DNA of 64,000 nucleotides from Morganella sibonii (GTDB lineage Bacteria > Pseudomonadota > Gammaproteobacteria > Enterobacterales > Enterobacteriaceae), in the NCBI RefSeq assembly GCF_040560245.1, contig NZ_JAKMWP010000007.1. The stretch is one strand, 5' to 3'. The translations under genes and the position numbers were made by a program. Within the stretch, counting starts at the first letter, position 1. Each line of letters opens with the position of its first letter. Below the pieces are notes generated by a model. That model was not told the DNA's origin. It did no database searches and was given only the letters and a program-made list of their open reading frames with translations. Shown in pieces: positions 35,362 to 44,218 of this stretch.

Positions 35362-36114
35362 ATGAAATTAAAAACAATCTCTGCTCTTGCTGTATCTGCT
35401 GTTGTTCTGGCCGGTTGCCAGAATATGAATTATGACAGCCTGGCACAGTCCGGCGGCCAGTTATTTCAGGCAGCAACCCTGTCTGATGCGGATATGATAA
35501 AGCTGTCTGATGGCGCCTGCAAAGAGATGGATGCGCAAAATCAGGTTGCACCGGCATCCGGAAAATATGCGGCCCGCATGGAAAAAATCGCCAAATCATT
35601 AGGTTCTGATGTAAACGGAACCAAAGTGAACTACAAAGTCTATATGACCAATGAACCGAATGCCTGGGCGATGGCGAACGGCTGTGTCCGTGTCTACAGC
35701 GGCCTGATGGATATCATGAATGATAATGAAATCGAAGGTGTTCTGGGACATGAATTAGGGCATGTCGGCCTCGGTCATACGAAGAAAGCCATGCAGGTTG
35801 CTTATGCGGCCGTGGCGGCAAAAACCGCAGCAGGTTCAGCAGGGGGGATTGCGTCCCAGCTGAGCAATTCTCAGTTTGCTGATATGGGTGTAAAACTGGT
35901 TAATGCCCAGTTCTCTCAGCTTCAGGAAACAGAAGCGGATAATTATTCTTATGATCTGCTGAAAAAACGCGGTATTTCCACTGAAGGTCTGGCAACCGGG
36001 TTTGAAAAGCTCTCGAAAATGGACAAAGGGCAGAACAGTATGTTTGATTCTCACCCGCCGACCACAGAGCGTGCAGAAAATATCCGTAAGCGGATCGCAG
36101 AAGATAAAAAGTAA
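35362..36114 (+). CDS. loiP: M48 family metalloprotease LoiP (YggG), lipoprotein
   Basis: LoiP is an outer-membrane zinc protease induced at low osmolarity in E. coli and working with BepA/YfgC. The 250-residue product has a lipobox VLAGC (Cys19), the zinc motif HELGH at 130-134, the third ligand region in ETEADNYSYDLL, and DSHPPTTERAENI at the end, all matching E. coli LoiP. The start was placed at ATG 35362 so that the signal peptide starts MKLKTISALA; the in-frame ORF extends upstream without homology. A bidirectional terminator follows. Confidence 0.93.
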   Translation: MKLKTISALAVSAVVLAGCQNMNYDSLAQSGGQLFQAATLSDADMIKLSDGACKEMDAQNQVAPASGKYAARMEKIAKSLGSDVNGTKVNYKVYMTNEPNAWAMANGCVRVYSGLMDIMNDNEIEGVLGHELGHVGLGHTKKAMQVAYAAVAAKTAAGSAGGIASQLSNSQFADMGVKLVNAQFSQLQETEADNYSYDLLKKRGISTEGLATGFEKLSKMDKGQNSMFDSHPPTTERAENIRKRIAEDKK

Positions 36115-36148
36115 TTAGTACGGTGTAGTGCAGACCGGTAACAGAAAG

Positions 36149-36178
36149 TATGCCCTCTGTATCAGCAGAGGGCATATT
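36149..36178. terminator. Bidirectional terminator between loiP and the LysR gene
   Basis: TATGCCCTCTG (36149-36159) pairs with CAGAGGGCATA (36165-36175) around a five-base loop. It separates loiP from the end of the minus-strand cob operon and its LysR gene, and probably ends both. Confidence 0.88.
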
Positions 36179-36180
36179 TA

Positions 36181-37092
36181 TTAAGACAAAATCAGTTCTT
36201 TTTCCCGTGACTTTTCGTGGATCCAGTCACTGAACTTCCTCAGGTTGAGTGATCCTTTTTTGTCCTCTTTATAAGTAAGAACAAAGCGGTTGCCGGTGCT
36301 CATCGGCAGGTCGCACGGGATCACCAAATCGCCGTTTTCCAGATCTTTCTGGATAGCAAAGCGCGGCAGCAGCGCCACACCGAGATTCGAACGGATAGCA
36401 GAGATCAGCATTGAAAGCAGATCAAAGCGCGGGCCGACCCGGGTTTTCGGGTTGTGAATGCCCGAGAGCTGGAACCAGTCACTCCAGGCGTCGAGACGGG
36501 TGGTCTGATGCAGCAGGGTGAATTCTTCCAGCAGCTGACCGGTGGTGAGTTTGATTGTGTCATCCCGCCACAGCATACGGCTGCACACCGGTACCAGCTC
36601 TTCTTCAAACAGATATTCAAAATCCGGCCACGGATTGCAGAAATCCTCACGCATGATCGCGGCATCGTATTTCAGGCTGGTAAAATCAGCCGGTGTGGTT
36701 AATGCACTGATACTTAATGCGATTTCCGGATGTTTTTCACGGAAACTCTGTAAGTTCGGGATCAGCCAGTGTGTGCTGAAGGTTGGTGTCACCGCCAGTT
36801 CAAACAGTTGCTGTGATGACTGCCAGGACATAATATCCTGGGTGTCTTTTTCCAGTTTATCCAGGGTGTCATGCACCAGTCCGAGGTAATGTTTGCCGGC
36901 ATCACTGAGGAAAATACGTTTGCGGACGTGATGAAACAGCGACACATTCAGAAATTCTTCCAGCGCGGCAATCTGGCGGAAAACCGCACTCTGAGTCAGT
37001 GATAATTCTTCCGCTGCTCTGGTGTAGCTTTCATACTGTGCAACAGCTTCAAAGGTGATCAGTAAATCCGTTTTCGGGATCTTCTTTCGCAT
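36181..37092 (-). CDS. LysR family transcriptional regulator at the end of the cob operon
   Basis: The 303-residue protein has an N-terminal LysR winged helix (FEAVAQYESYTRAAEELSLTQ at about 14-34, then SAVFRQIAALEE) and a periplasmic-binding-like effector domain. The sequence is nearest, as far as I can judge, to the GcvA/AmpR branch. It starts 31 bp after the cobT stop on the same strand with a ribosome site (GGGAG), so it may be read through from the cob operon. Its targets are unknown; control of cobalamin or glutamate-fermentation genes is only a possibility. It is not part of the Salmonella cob operon. Confidence 0.85.
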   Translation of the reverse strand: MRKKIPKTDLLITFEAVAQYESYTRAAEELSLTQSAVFRQIAALEEFLNVSLFHHVRKRIFLSDAGKHYLGLVHDTLDKLEKDTQDIMSWQSSQQLFELAVTPTFSTHWLIPNLQSFREKHPEIALSISALTTPADFTSLKYDAAIMREDFCNPWPDFEYLFEEELVPVCSRMLWRDDTIKLTTGQLLEEFTLLHQTTRLDAWSDWFQLSGIHNPKTRVGPRFDLLSMLISAIRSNLGVALLPRFAIQKDLENGDLVIPCDLPMSTGNRFVLTYKEDKKGSLNLRKFSDWIHEKSREKELILS

Positions 37093-37123
37093 AGCGTTTT
37101 ACTCCCTAAAAATATAATCCATT

Positions 37124-38185
37124 TTACCGGATGGGGGATGGCGGCAGGGTGAAACCGCTGCCGGCCTGATGCCCCATATGACAATACATGCTGCATGCGG
37201 CATCAATGACGGACATGGCTAATGCCGCGCCGCTGCCTTCACCCAGCCGGAGATCCAAATATAAGAAAGGTTTGATACCGAGCTGCTCAAGCGCGATACC
37301 CGCGCCTTTCTCGGCAGAAAAGTGGGACGGGATCAGATAGTCCCGGACCGCAGGCGCCAGACGGCTGGCTGCGATTGCGCAGGCGTAAGATAAAAAGCCG
37401 TCGAGCACAACAGGAATACCGCAGGCCGCGGCACCCAGAATGACACCGGTCATCCCCGTCAGATCATATCCGCCGACTTTGGCGAGCACATCAATGACAT
37501 CTGCCGGGTCAGGATTGTTGACTGCGATAGCCTGCCGGACCACCGCTTCTTTGTGGGAAACGCGATCCAGCGGCAGATTGGCGCCAATCCCGACTGTATC
37601 ATGCGGATCAAGCCCGCACAGGACACTGATCATGGCAGAGGCCGGTGTGGTATTGGCAATGCCCAGCTCACCGGTGCCGACAACACGGATACCGGCGGCA
37701 ACCCGCTGTTTTACCAGCTCTGCACTGGCAACCAGCAGATGCTCTGCATCAGCGTAAGACATTGCCGGGCCTTTGGCGATATTGCCGCATCCGCGTGCCA
37801 GTTTCAGGGAAATCATGTTATCGATAGGGTCGCAGTCAATGCCGATATCCACCGGCAGCACACTGGTTCCGTTACTGCGGGCAACGGCACAGACGCCGGT
37901 CAGCTGTTTCTGAATATTACGCGCCTGGATCGCGGTGACTTCCTGCGGGGTGACGGCAACGCCTTCTGCAAATACGCCGTGATCCGCGCACATCACAATA
38001 ATTTCTTTCTGCAGATTATCCGGATGCTCAATCCCCGGCATACCGGCAAGACGAATCGCGAGCTCCTCAAGCCGTCCGAGACTGCACGGCGGCTTTGCCA
38101 GTCCGTTGATATGCTGCTCTGCCGCCTGCATGGCCGCGTGATCCGGGGATGGGATCGCCCGGATCAGGTCTTTCAGTGTTGTCAT
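37124..38185 (-). CDS. cobT: Nicotinate-nucleotide:dimethylbenzimidazole phosphoribosyltransferase CobT
   Basis: CobT makes alpha-ribazole phosphate from a lower-ligand base and nicotinate mononucleotide. The 353-residue protein (ATG 38185) matches Salmonella CobT, with KPPCSLGRLEELA near residue 30, the GELGIANTTPA block near 173, and the catalytic Glu in PSHFSAEKGAG near 315. The GTG at 38200 is a less likely start because it has no ribosome site. No dimethylbenzimidazole synthesis gene is visible in the window, so the base must be made elsewhere, scavenged, or replaced by another base. It is the last cobalamin gene of the operon. Confidence 0.95.
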   Translation of the reverse strand: MTTLKDLIRAIPSPDHAAMQAAEQHINGLAKPPCSLGRLEELAIRLAGMPGIEHPDNLQKEIIVMCADHGVFAEGVAVTPQEVTAIQARNIQKQLTGVCAVARSNGTSVLPVDIGIDCDPIDNMISLKLARGCGNIAKGPAMSYADAEHLLVASAELVKQRVAAGIRVVGTGELGIANTTPASAMISVLCGLDPHDTVGIGANLPLDRVSHKEAVVRQAIAVNNPDPADVIDVLAKVGGYDLTGMTGVILGAAACGIPVVLDGFLSYACAIAASRLAPAVRDYLIPSHFSAEKGAGIALEQLGIKPFLYLDLRLGEGSGAALAMSVIDAACSMYCHMGHQAGSGFTLPPSPIR

Positions 38186-38215
38186 TTTTCTTATGCTCAC
38201 ATTATATTTTTATAA

Positions 38216-38842
38216 TCAAACAACAGGCGTAAAACAGGATCGCCCGTTAAATACAGCTAATGTCATAAATCCGTCGCGGCATTCCGCCACACTGTAACTG
38301 TCCTGTTCACAGGGGAACTGCCACATGGCCTCTGCGGGCAGGCCGAACCAGCGGGTAATGATCAGCCCGAGCACGCCTTTGTGGGCGACAATCAGCCGGG
38401 TTGCCGGGGTTTCTGATGCTTCCCGGCGCAGTTCATCCGCCACCGCCTGAACCCTGGCCGCAAACTGCGGAAACGGCTCACCACCGGTCGGTGCGGCATG
38501 CAGCCAGTCCTTCATCCAGGTCTCCCAGTCTGCCGGGAAACGGGCGGCAATCTCACTGTAATGCTGCATTTCCCACTCTCCGAAGTGCATCTCATTGAGG
38601 CGAGGGTCGCAGTGATAGTGATGATTTTCCGGCGGGCGGATGTATTCCGCTGTCTGTCTTGCACGCTGTAATTCACTGATCAGTATAGTATCTATCTGAA
38701 TATCCCGCAGATAAGAGGCCACGGTTGCCGCCTGACGGTGACCGTGTTCCGTCAGCGGTAAATCCGTGCTGCCGTAGAACAGGCCGTCTTTGTTTCCGGC
38801 GGTTTCCCCGTGGCGGACCAGGATAAAGCGGCTGATGCTCAT
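38216..38842 (-). CDS. cobC: Alpha-ribazole phosphatase CobC
   Basis: CobC removes the phosphate in the last nucleotide-loop steps. The 208-residue protein is a histidine phosphatase with the RHG motif (R10-H11-G12 in LVRHGETAG), a second catalytic region EMHFGEWEMQHY near residue 80 and the late VAHKGV motif, where His150-type residues act. The start ATG 38842 lies four bases after the cobS stop; a longer frame to 38902 runs into cobS and is not supported. In Salmonella cobC is outside the cob operon, so its place between cobS and cobT is a local feature. Confidence 0.92.
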   Translation of the reverse strand: MSISRFILVRHGETAGNKDGLFYGSTDLPLTEHGHRQAATVASYLRDIQIDTILISELQRARQTAEYIRPPENHHYHCDPRLNEMHFGEWEMQHYSEIAARFPADWETWMKDWLHAAPTGGEPFPQFAARVQAVADELRREASETPATRLIVAHKGVLGLIITRWFGLPAEAMWQFPCEQDSYSVAECRDGFMTLAVFNGRSCFTPVV

Positions 38843-38846
38843 CCGC

Positions 38847-39614
38847 TTACACCCAGAACAGCGCGAGCAGGAAGATGATTTCCCCGCACTCTTCAGCAGC
38901 ACCGAGTGTATCCCCGGTTTGTCCGCCGAGGTGATGGCGGAAATAACGCCCCAGCCCGTAAATAATAAAGGCGGTGATAATCAGGGCACCGAGGGCTTTC
39001 ATTCCGCCTGCAACAGTGACAATCACCGCGCCGGTGGCGAGAGTGATGACAAACTGGCGCAGACTGATGCGGCCGATATAAATATTGCCCATGCCTTCCC
39101 CCTCACGGGCGTAGCGCTGGTTGTACATCACCAGCGACATACAGGTGCGGCCTGCGACCGGGGCGCAAATCAGCAATCCGGCAGCGGCAGTCAGCGAAAG
39201 GGAAGAGGAGGCGAGGAGTTCATACGCGGCTGCGGATTTTGCCATCAGGGCAAAAATCAGTGCCAGGCAGCCATGCGTACCGATGCGGCTGTCGCGCATG
39301 ATCTCCAGCATTCTTTCACGTTTGCGGGCGGAAAAAATACCGTCACAGGTATCCGCCAGACCGTCGAGATGAAAACCGCCGGTGATCAGAATCAGCGCCA
39401 GCACATAGCCCAGTGCGGCGATCAGCGGACTGTGTGCCGCTCCTGCTATCCACACGGTCAGCAGTGCCGCAATCACCCCGGCAATCAGTCCGACGACCGG
39501 GAAAAAGGGGACGCCGCGCCCGTACTGCTGAAATTCAGTACCTTCACTCCAGCGCTGCGGCACCGGAATGCGGGTGATAAACTGAAGCGTGGCCCACAGG
39601 TATTTCAGATTCAT
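38847..39614 (-). CDS. cobS: Adenosylcobinamide-GDP ribazoletransferase (cobalamin synthase) CobS
   Basis: CobS is an inner-membrane enzyme that joins adenosylcobinamide-GDP and alpha-ribazole (phosphate). The 255-residue protein has about six membrane segments, the N-terminal block LQFITRIPVPQRW, and the metal-binding DGLADTCDGIF motif near residue 85, with the conserved Asp residues of the family. It overlaps cobU by four bases and is followed by cobC after four bases. Confidence 0.95.
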   Translation of the reverse strand: MNLKYLWATLQFITRIPVPQRWSEGTEFQQYGRGVPFFPVVGLIAGVIAALLTVWIAGAAHSPLIAALGYVLALILITGGFHLDGLADTCDGIFSARKRERMLEIMRDSRIGTHGCLALIFALMAKSAAAYELLASSSLSLTAAAGLLICAPVAGRTCMSLVMYNQRYAREGEGMGNIYIGRISLRQFVITLATGAVIVTVAGGMKALGALIITAFIIYGLGRYFRHHLGGQTGDTLGAAEECGEIIFLLALFWV

Positions 39615-40156
39615 TTGATCTGAACTCCGATCCCGGAAACCACCAGCCAGACCTGTTCAGCCTGACGGGCGAGTTTTTGGTTAATACGTCCGGCGATATC
39701 GACAAAATGGCGTGCCAGCCGGTTTTCCGGTGTGATGCTCATCCCCAGTTCGTTGGTGACGATATACACCGGACATTCACTCTCTTTGCAGGCGTCAATA
39801 ATATGGTCGATTTCGCTGTTGATGCCGATCTCCAGTTTCGCATAATCCAGCGTATCCGGGTCCGCACCGCCTGATGCGTCATACAGCAGATTGGCAATCA
39901 GCGTGGTGATACATTCCAGCATCACCCCTTCGCCGGGTTTACGCTCATAGCGGATCGCATGAGCAATGTTTTTAAAACCCTCCCACGTACGCCAGTGCTG
40001 CGGGCGATCGGCTTTATGGCGTGCCACGCGGGCAGCCATTTCATTATCTGTTATTACGGAGGTGGCGATATAGAGTGCACTGTGACAGCGGTTATCCACC
40101 AGTTCCTCGGCAAAACTGCTTTTACCGCTGCGGGCGCCGCCGGTAATCAAAATCAT
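39611..40156 (-). CDS. cobU: Adenosylcobinamide kinase / adenosylcobinamide-phosphate guanylyltransferase CobU
   Basis: CobU activates adenosylcobinamide (phosphate) to the GDP derivative. The 181-residue protein has the P-loop GGARSGKS at 6-13, the guanylylated His47 region ARHKADRPQHWRTWE (45-59) and a late VTNELGMSI block. It is the same length as Salmonella CobU. Both ends overlap neighbours by four bases (cbiP and cobS), so translation is coupled. Confidence 0.96.
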   Translation of the reverse strand: MILITGGARSGKSSFAEELVDNRCHSALYIATSVITDNEMAARVARHKADRPQHWRTWEGFKNIAHAIRYERKPGEGVMLECITTLIANLLYDASGGADPDTLDYAKLEIGINSEIDHIIDACKESECPVYIVTNELGMSITPENRLARHFVDIAGRINQKLARQAEQVWLVVSGIGVQIK

Positions 40157-41688
40157 GCTGTTTTCTCCTTGTGCGCATACATCAGACGGCAGATTTCATC
40201 AATATTGAGGTGTTCTCTCATCTGTTGCGCCAGAATATTAAACTGCTGCTCTTTGTGCAATGCATAGTCAAATGTGCTTTCCGGCAGCGGTTCCAGCCCT
40301 TTCTTGTTCCGCAGCTGATTGAGCAGCGGACGGGTAAAATTATTCCGGTCGAAAATACCGTGCAGATAAGAGCCCATCACACTGCCGTCCGGACTGACCG
40401 CGCCGTCAGCATGGTTGCACGGCTCGCGGTTTTTCTCGTGCATTTGTGCGAACGGAATGGCATCCGGGCCGGTTTCGGATACGCCCATGTGGATCTCATA
40501 GCCGCTGATCGGTTCGCTTTGACAGGCAGACCAGATCCCCGGCAGTGCACCGCACACGGTACCGGCGGTTTGGGTGGTATTTTTTTCCGGTGAGAAGCGG
40601 GTGGTGATATCGAGCAGTCCCAGACCCGGTAAGTCGGATAATCCGGACTCCACATCGTCATAAATATGTTTGCCGAGGATCTGATAGCCGCCGCAGATCC
40701 CTGCAACCGGTGTGCCCTGTGCATGGCGGGTGAGGATGGCTTTATCCATTCCTTTCTGGCGCAGCCACAGCAGGTCACCGAGGGTATTTTTGCTGCCGGG
40801 GATAATCAGCAGATCCGGCTCACCGACCAGCAGCGGATCGGATTCATAACGCAGACGGACATCCGGCTGGGCGGCAAGGGCATTGAAATCGGTGAAATTG
40901 GCAATGTGCGGCAGCTGAACCACCACAATATCCAGCACTTCTTCGGTTTTGCCGTCATATTTACCGACCTGTAACGCGACGCCGTCCTCATCTTCCAGAT
41001 CCACATCCAGCCACGGCAGGACGCCGAGTACCGGAACGTGAGTCAGATCTTCGATTTGTTTTATGCCCGGCATCAGCAGGGCAACGTCACCGCGGAATTT
41101 ATTGATGATCACGCCGATCACCCGCGCGCGTTCGTCATCGGTCAGCAGGGCGAGTGTGCCGTAAATGGAGGCGAACACACCACCGCGATCGATATCCGCC
41201 ACCAGGATCACCGGTGCGCCGATCATCTCCGCCATGCCCATATTCACAATATCACCATCGCGCAGATTGATTTCCGCCGGGCTGCCCGCGCCTTCCAGCA
41301 CAATGATATCGTGCTCAGAAGCCAGGTCATTGTAAACATCGCGGATCATGGTTTTCAGCTGCGGTTTATAAAGGTGATATTCCGCCGCATCCATATTCTG
41401 CGCGACTTTTCCCATCAGGATGACCTGGGATTTGCGGTCAGAGGTCGGTTTGAGCAGAACCGGGTTCATACGCACATCCGGTTCAATACCGGCGGCTTCC
41501 GCCTGAAAGATCTGCGCGCGGCCCATCTCTTTACCGTCACGGGTGATCCCCGAGTTCAGCGCCATATTCTGTGATTTGAACGGTGCACAGCGATGCCCGT
41601 CCTGAGAGAAAATCCGGCAGAACCCGGCGACTAATACACTTTTTCCGACATCGGAAGCAGTACCCTGGATCATCAGTGAAAATGTCAT
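40153..41688 (-). CDS. cbiP: Cobyric acid synthase CbiP
   Basis: CbiP amidates positions b, d, e and g of adenosylcobyrinic acid diamide. The 511-residue protein has the N-terminal dethiobiotin-synthetase-like P-loop QGTASDVGKSVL, the PFKSQNMALNS block, and a C-terminal class I glutaminase domain with the nucleophile in GICGGYQILG near residue 332 and the His in GSYLHGIFD near 455. It overlaps cbiO and cobU by four bases each. Confidence 0.96.
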   Translation of the reverse strand: MTFSLMIQGTASDVGKSVLVAGFCRIFSQDGHRCAPFKSQNMALNSGITRDGKEMGRAQIFQAEAAGIEPDVRMNPVLLKPTSDRKSQVILMGKVAQNMDAAEYHLYKPQLKTMIRDVYNDLASEHDIIVLEGAGSPAEINLRDGDIVNMGMAEMIGAPVILVADIDRGGVFASIYGTLALLTDDERARVIGVIINKFRGDVALLMPGIKQIEDLTHVPVLGVLPWLDVDLEDEDGVALQVGKYDGKTEEVLDIVVVQLPHIANFTDFNALAAQPDVRLRYESDPLLVGEPDLLIIPGSKNTLGDLLWLRQKGMDKAILTRHAQGTPVAGICGGYQILGKHIYDDVESGLSDLPGLGLLDITTRFSPEKNTTQTAGTVCGALPGIWSACQSEPISGYEIHMGVSETGPDAIPFAQMHEKNREPCNHADGAVSPDGSVMGSYLHGIFDRNNFTRPLLNQLRNKKGLEPLPESTFDYALHKEQQFNILAQQMREHLNIDEICRLMYAHKEKTA

Positions 41689-42533
41689 GCCATTACCTCG
41701 TGTGTTCCGGCGGCGGGGGTTGTCTGCTGCTGCAATTGTGCAAACAGCGCCTGTTCAGTTTTGCACAGCGGCAGTCCGGTTTCGCAGTGAAGTTTGACCA
41801 GCCACGGCTGTTCCAGCCCGGCGGCGGTGATCATCTCTTTTTGCAGGAAAACGGATTCCGGTGCACCGTGACCGCACACTTCGCCGTGCGACATCACGTA
41901 AATACCATCACAGACCTGATAAATCAGGTCAATGTCATGGCTGGAAATCACAATGTGTTTACCGGCAGCGGCAATGCGGGCCAGCAGATCGATCATCTGT
42001 TGCCGGCCGGCCGGGTCCAGCCCGGCGGTGGGTTCATCGAGCAGCAGATAGTCTGACTGCATTACCAGCGCCCCGGCGATAGCCACGCGCTTTTTCTGCC
42101 CGAAGCTCAGGTGCTGTACCGGTTTATCGCGGAAGGCGAGGGCATCCACCAGCCGCAGCGCCTCATCTGTCCGGCGTTTGATCTCATCTTCTTCCACTCC
42201 GAGATTGCGCAGGGCAAACGCGATATCACTGTCGACATCGGTGTAGAAAATCTGCATATCCGGGTCCTGAAAGACGGTCACCACATGCTGACGGAGTTCC
42301 AGTAGTGATTTTTTATCGTATTTCAGCGGGTTACCCCGCCAGAGTACCTGACCGTCCTGTGGCTTCAGAATACCGGACAGGTTCATAAACAGTGTGGATT
42401 TTCCGCAGCCGTTGGCACCGATAATACCGGTGATCTGAGACGCGCCGAAATCCATGGTCAGGTTTTTCAGGATATTATCGTCCTGATAGCGGAATGTGAG
42501 ACCGCTGACGGCTAATTGCGGATGATGATTCAC
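41685..42533 (-). CDS. cbiO: Cobalt ECF/ABC transporter ATP-binding protein CbiO
   Basis: CbiO powers cobalt uptake with CbiM, CbiN and CbiQ. The 282-residue ATPase has Walker A GANGCGKST (38-46), the ABC signature LSFGQKKRVAIAGAL (about 139-153) and Walker B LLLDEPTAGLDP. The overlap with cbiQ (four bases) and cbiP (four bases) shows tight coupling. Its C-terminal 60 residues are longer than in minimal ECF ATPases, as in Salmonella CbiO. Confidence 0.95.
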   Translation of the reverse strand: MNHHPQLAVSGLTFRYQDDNILKNLTMDFGASQITGIIGANGCGKSTLFMNLSGILKPQDGQVLWRGNPLKYDKKSLLELRQHVVTVFQDPDMQIFYTDVDSDIAFALRNLGVEEDEIKRRTDEALRLVDALAFRDKPVQHLSFGQKKRVAIAGALVMQSDYLLLDEPTAGLDPAGRQQMIDLLARIAAAGKHIVISSHDIDLIYQVCDGIYVMSHGEVCGHGAPESVFLQKEMITAAGLEQPWLVKLHCETGLPLCKTEQALFAQLQQQTTPAAGTHEVMA

Positions 42534-43207
42534 AGGTGGAAATCTCCCTGATAGAGCTTCACATTCAGAGCGACGGACATTTGCTGATAGCGCATCATCA
42601 CGCGGGAAAACAGCATGGTGACCAGCATCGCCAGTGAGCGGTAGCCGGTGCGCAGATTGCGGTAGCCGAAGCGCAGGGATTGTGCGTGATAAATAACGGC
42701 GGCCTCTTCCAGAAAAATAAAGATAAAGCGCCAGGTCAGCAGGATCTGTTCGATCAGCACCAGCGGCAGACGGCCGCGTTTCATCAGTTTGATCAGTTGC
42801 TCAAACGGCATATTGAGCATAAACCAGAACGTGGCGGCGAGGGCGGCCATGCTGCGCCAGAACGTCTGATTGGCGGTTGCCAGACCCGCGGGATCAAGAC
42901 CGGCCCAGTACTGACCAATCTGTACGCCCCACAACATCGTGTCCGGTGTGCGGGAAAAGGAGATAATAATGGCCACCAGACCCACTGCCAGAAAACTGAA
43001 CGGGATCAGCAGCCATTTCAGATAGCGGAGCGGCGATACCCGCAGTAACCAGCAGGTAAACGCCGCAATACACAACAGCAAAGCCGCCTGGCCTGCCGGC
43101 GGCAGGCTCATGGCCAGAACCATCATCACAACCCAGAAAGCGAATTTCGCTACCGGATCGCGCTGGCGCCAGCGGCTTTGATAACTCAGGGCATCAAGAC
43201 TTTGCAT
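42530..43207 (-). CDS. cbiQ: Cobalt ECF transporter transmembrane protein CbiQ
   Basis: CbiQ is the scaffold (T) component linking CbiMN to the CbiO ATPase. The 225-residue membrane protein starts MQSLDALSYQSRW as in Salmonella, has about five membrane segments, and ends in LRFGYRNLRTGYRSLAML and LNVKLYQGDFHL, which hold the Arg-containing coupling helices. The start ATG 43207 lies inside the cbiN frame (14-base overlap). The longer frame from 43240 has an unrelated N-terminus. Confidence 0.93.
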   Translation of the reverse strand: MQSLDALSYQSRWRQRDPVAKFAFWVVMMVLAMSLPPAGQAALLLCIAAFTCWLLRVSPLRYLKWLLIPFSFLAVGLVAIIISFSRTPDTMLWGVQIGQYWAGLDPAGLATANQTFWRSMAALAATFWFMLNMPFEQLIKLMKRGRLPLVLIEQILLTWRFIFIFLEEAAVIYHAQSLRFGYRNLRTGYRSLAMLVTMLFSRVMMRYQQMSVALNVKLYQGDFHL

Positions 43208-43472
43208 TTTTCCGGCCGCTGCGGTAATAACCGAGCACATAGAAAATCACAGCCGTGCCGAGACAGCCCTGGAGCGTAAACAGCAGGCTCTCGATTTCAC
43301 CGCTGGCCGGTTCATACAGAGACTCAAACCAGGGTTCATAATCCGGCGCGATAGCCAGGATCTGCTGTTCTGCCTGATCATCTGAGCCGCCGTATTCACC
43401 GCCGTGGTCGATAAAGAACGGGATGATAAAAATCGCAACAGTCAGAAACAGTAAAATCAGTGTCTTTTTCAT
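43194..43472 (-). CDS. cbiN: Cobalt transport protein CbiN
   Basis: CbiN is a small auxiliary subunit of the cobalt ECF transporter. The 92-residue protein has two membrane segments (about 4-20 and 66-84) and the periplasmic loop motif GEYGGSDDQAEQQI, typical of the family. ILAIAPDYEPWFESLYEPASGEIE sits before the second helix. It overlaps cbiM and cbiQ at its two ends. Confidence 0.95.
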   Translation of the reverse strand: MKKTLILLFLTVAIFIIPFFIDHGGEYGGSDDQAEQQILAIAPDYEPWFESLYEPASGEIESLLFTLQGCLGTAVIFYVLGYYRSGRKNAKS

Positions 43473-44203
43473 GCCCGCACCTCGTTACCCACCAGGTTAC
43501 GTTTCACCAGCTGATCATAAACCAGTACCGTCAGCAGCCCTTCCGCAATGGCAATCGGTACCTGGGTCAGACAGAAGATACCCATGAACTTCAGAATTGC
43601 CGCACCCATTCCCATCTGCGGATCAGGGAAAGCAACCCCGAGCTGCACCGAGGTGACAAAATAGGTGGTTAAATCCGCTATCACCGCGACAAGGAAGACG
43701 CAGATATCCTTACGCCAGCCCAGTTTAGTGGTGAAACGCCAGACCAGATAACCGACGATCGGTCCGATCACCGCCATCGACATGCCGTTGGCACCTAGGG
43801 TGGTCAGTCCGCCGTGTGCCAGTAATAATGCCTGGAACAGCAGCACGATGGAGCCGAGCACGGCCACCACGGATGGCCCGAACAGGATCACCGCCAGCGC
43901 CACCCCGGTAGGGTGAGAGCAGCTGCCGGTCACTGACGGAATTTTCAGCGCGGAAAGGACAAAGATAAAGGCACCGCACAGCGCCAGCAGAACTTTCTGG
44001 TTGGCATCTTCCTGAACAATCGCTTTAAGGCGGACAATCCCCGCGCCGAGGAACGGCAGGAATATCAGCCACCAGGCAATCGCCCACATCGGCGGTAAAA
44101 AGCCCTCCATGATATGCATGGCAAAGGCTTCCTGAGGTGCAATCATCAGCAGAATTGTGACGGCGGCACCGGTTAACGAGAACTTTGTGAGTTTCTGTTG
44201 CAT
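43469..44203 (-). CDS. cbiM: Cobalt ECF transporter substrate-binding protein CbiM
   Basis: CbiM binds cobalt through its processed N-terminus. The 244-residue protein starts with a signal-like segment, and AFAMHIMEGFLPP (about 26-38) gives the mature N-terminal Met-His that chelates the metal. The PSVTGSCSHPTGVA block, with its His, lies near residue 110. There are about seven membrane segments including the leader. It overlaps cbiN by four bases. Confidence 0.95.
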   Translation of the reverse strand: MQQKLTKFSLTGAAVTILLMIAPQEAFAMHIMEGFLPPMWAIAWWLIFLPFLGAGIVRLKAIVQEDANQKVLLALCGAFIFVLSALKIPSVTGSCSHPTGVALAVILFGPSVVAVLGSIVLLFQALLLAHGGLTTLGANGMSMAVIGPIVGYLVWRFTTKLGWRKDICVFLVAVIADLTTYFVTSVQLGVAFPDPQMGMGAAILKFMGIFCLTQVPIAIAEGLLTVLVYDQLVKRNLVGNEVRA

Positions 44204-44218
44204 AACAACCTCACCGAA

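Noticed and set aside
38790..39623. Plus-strand ORF of 277 codons opposite cobS and cobC
   Set aside because: It is antisense to conserved genes and has no recognisable domain.
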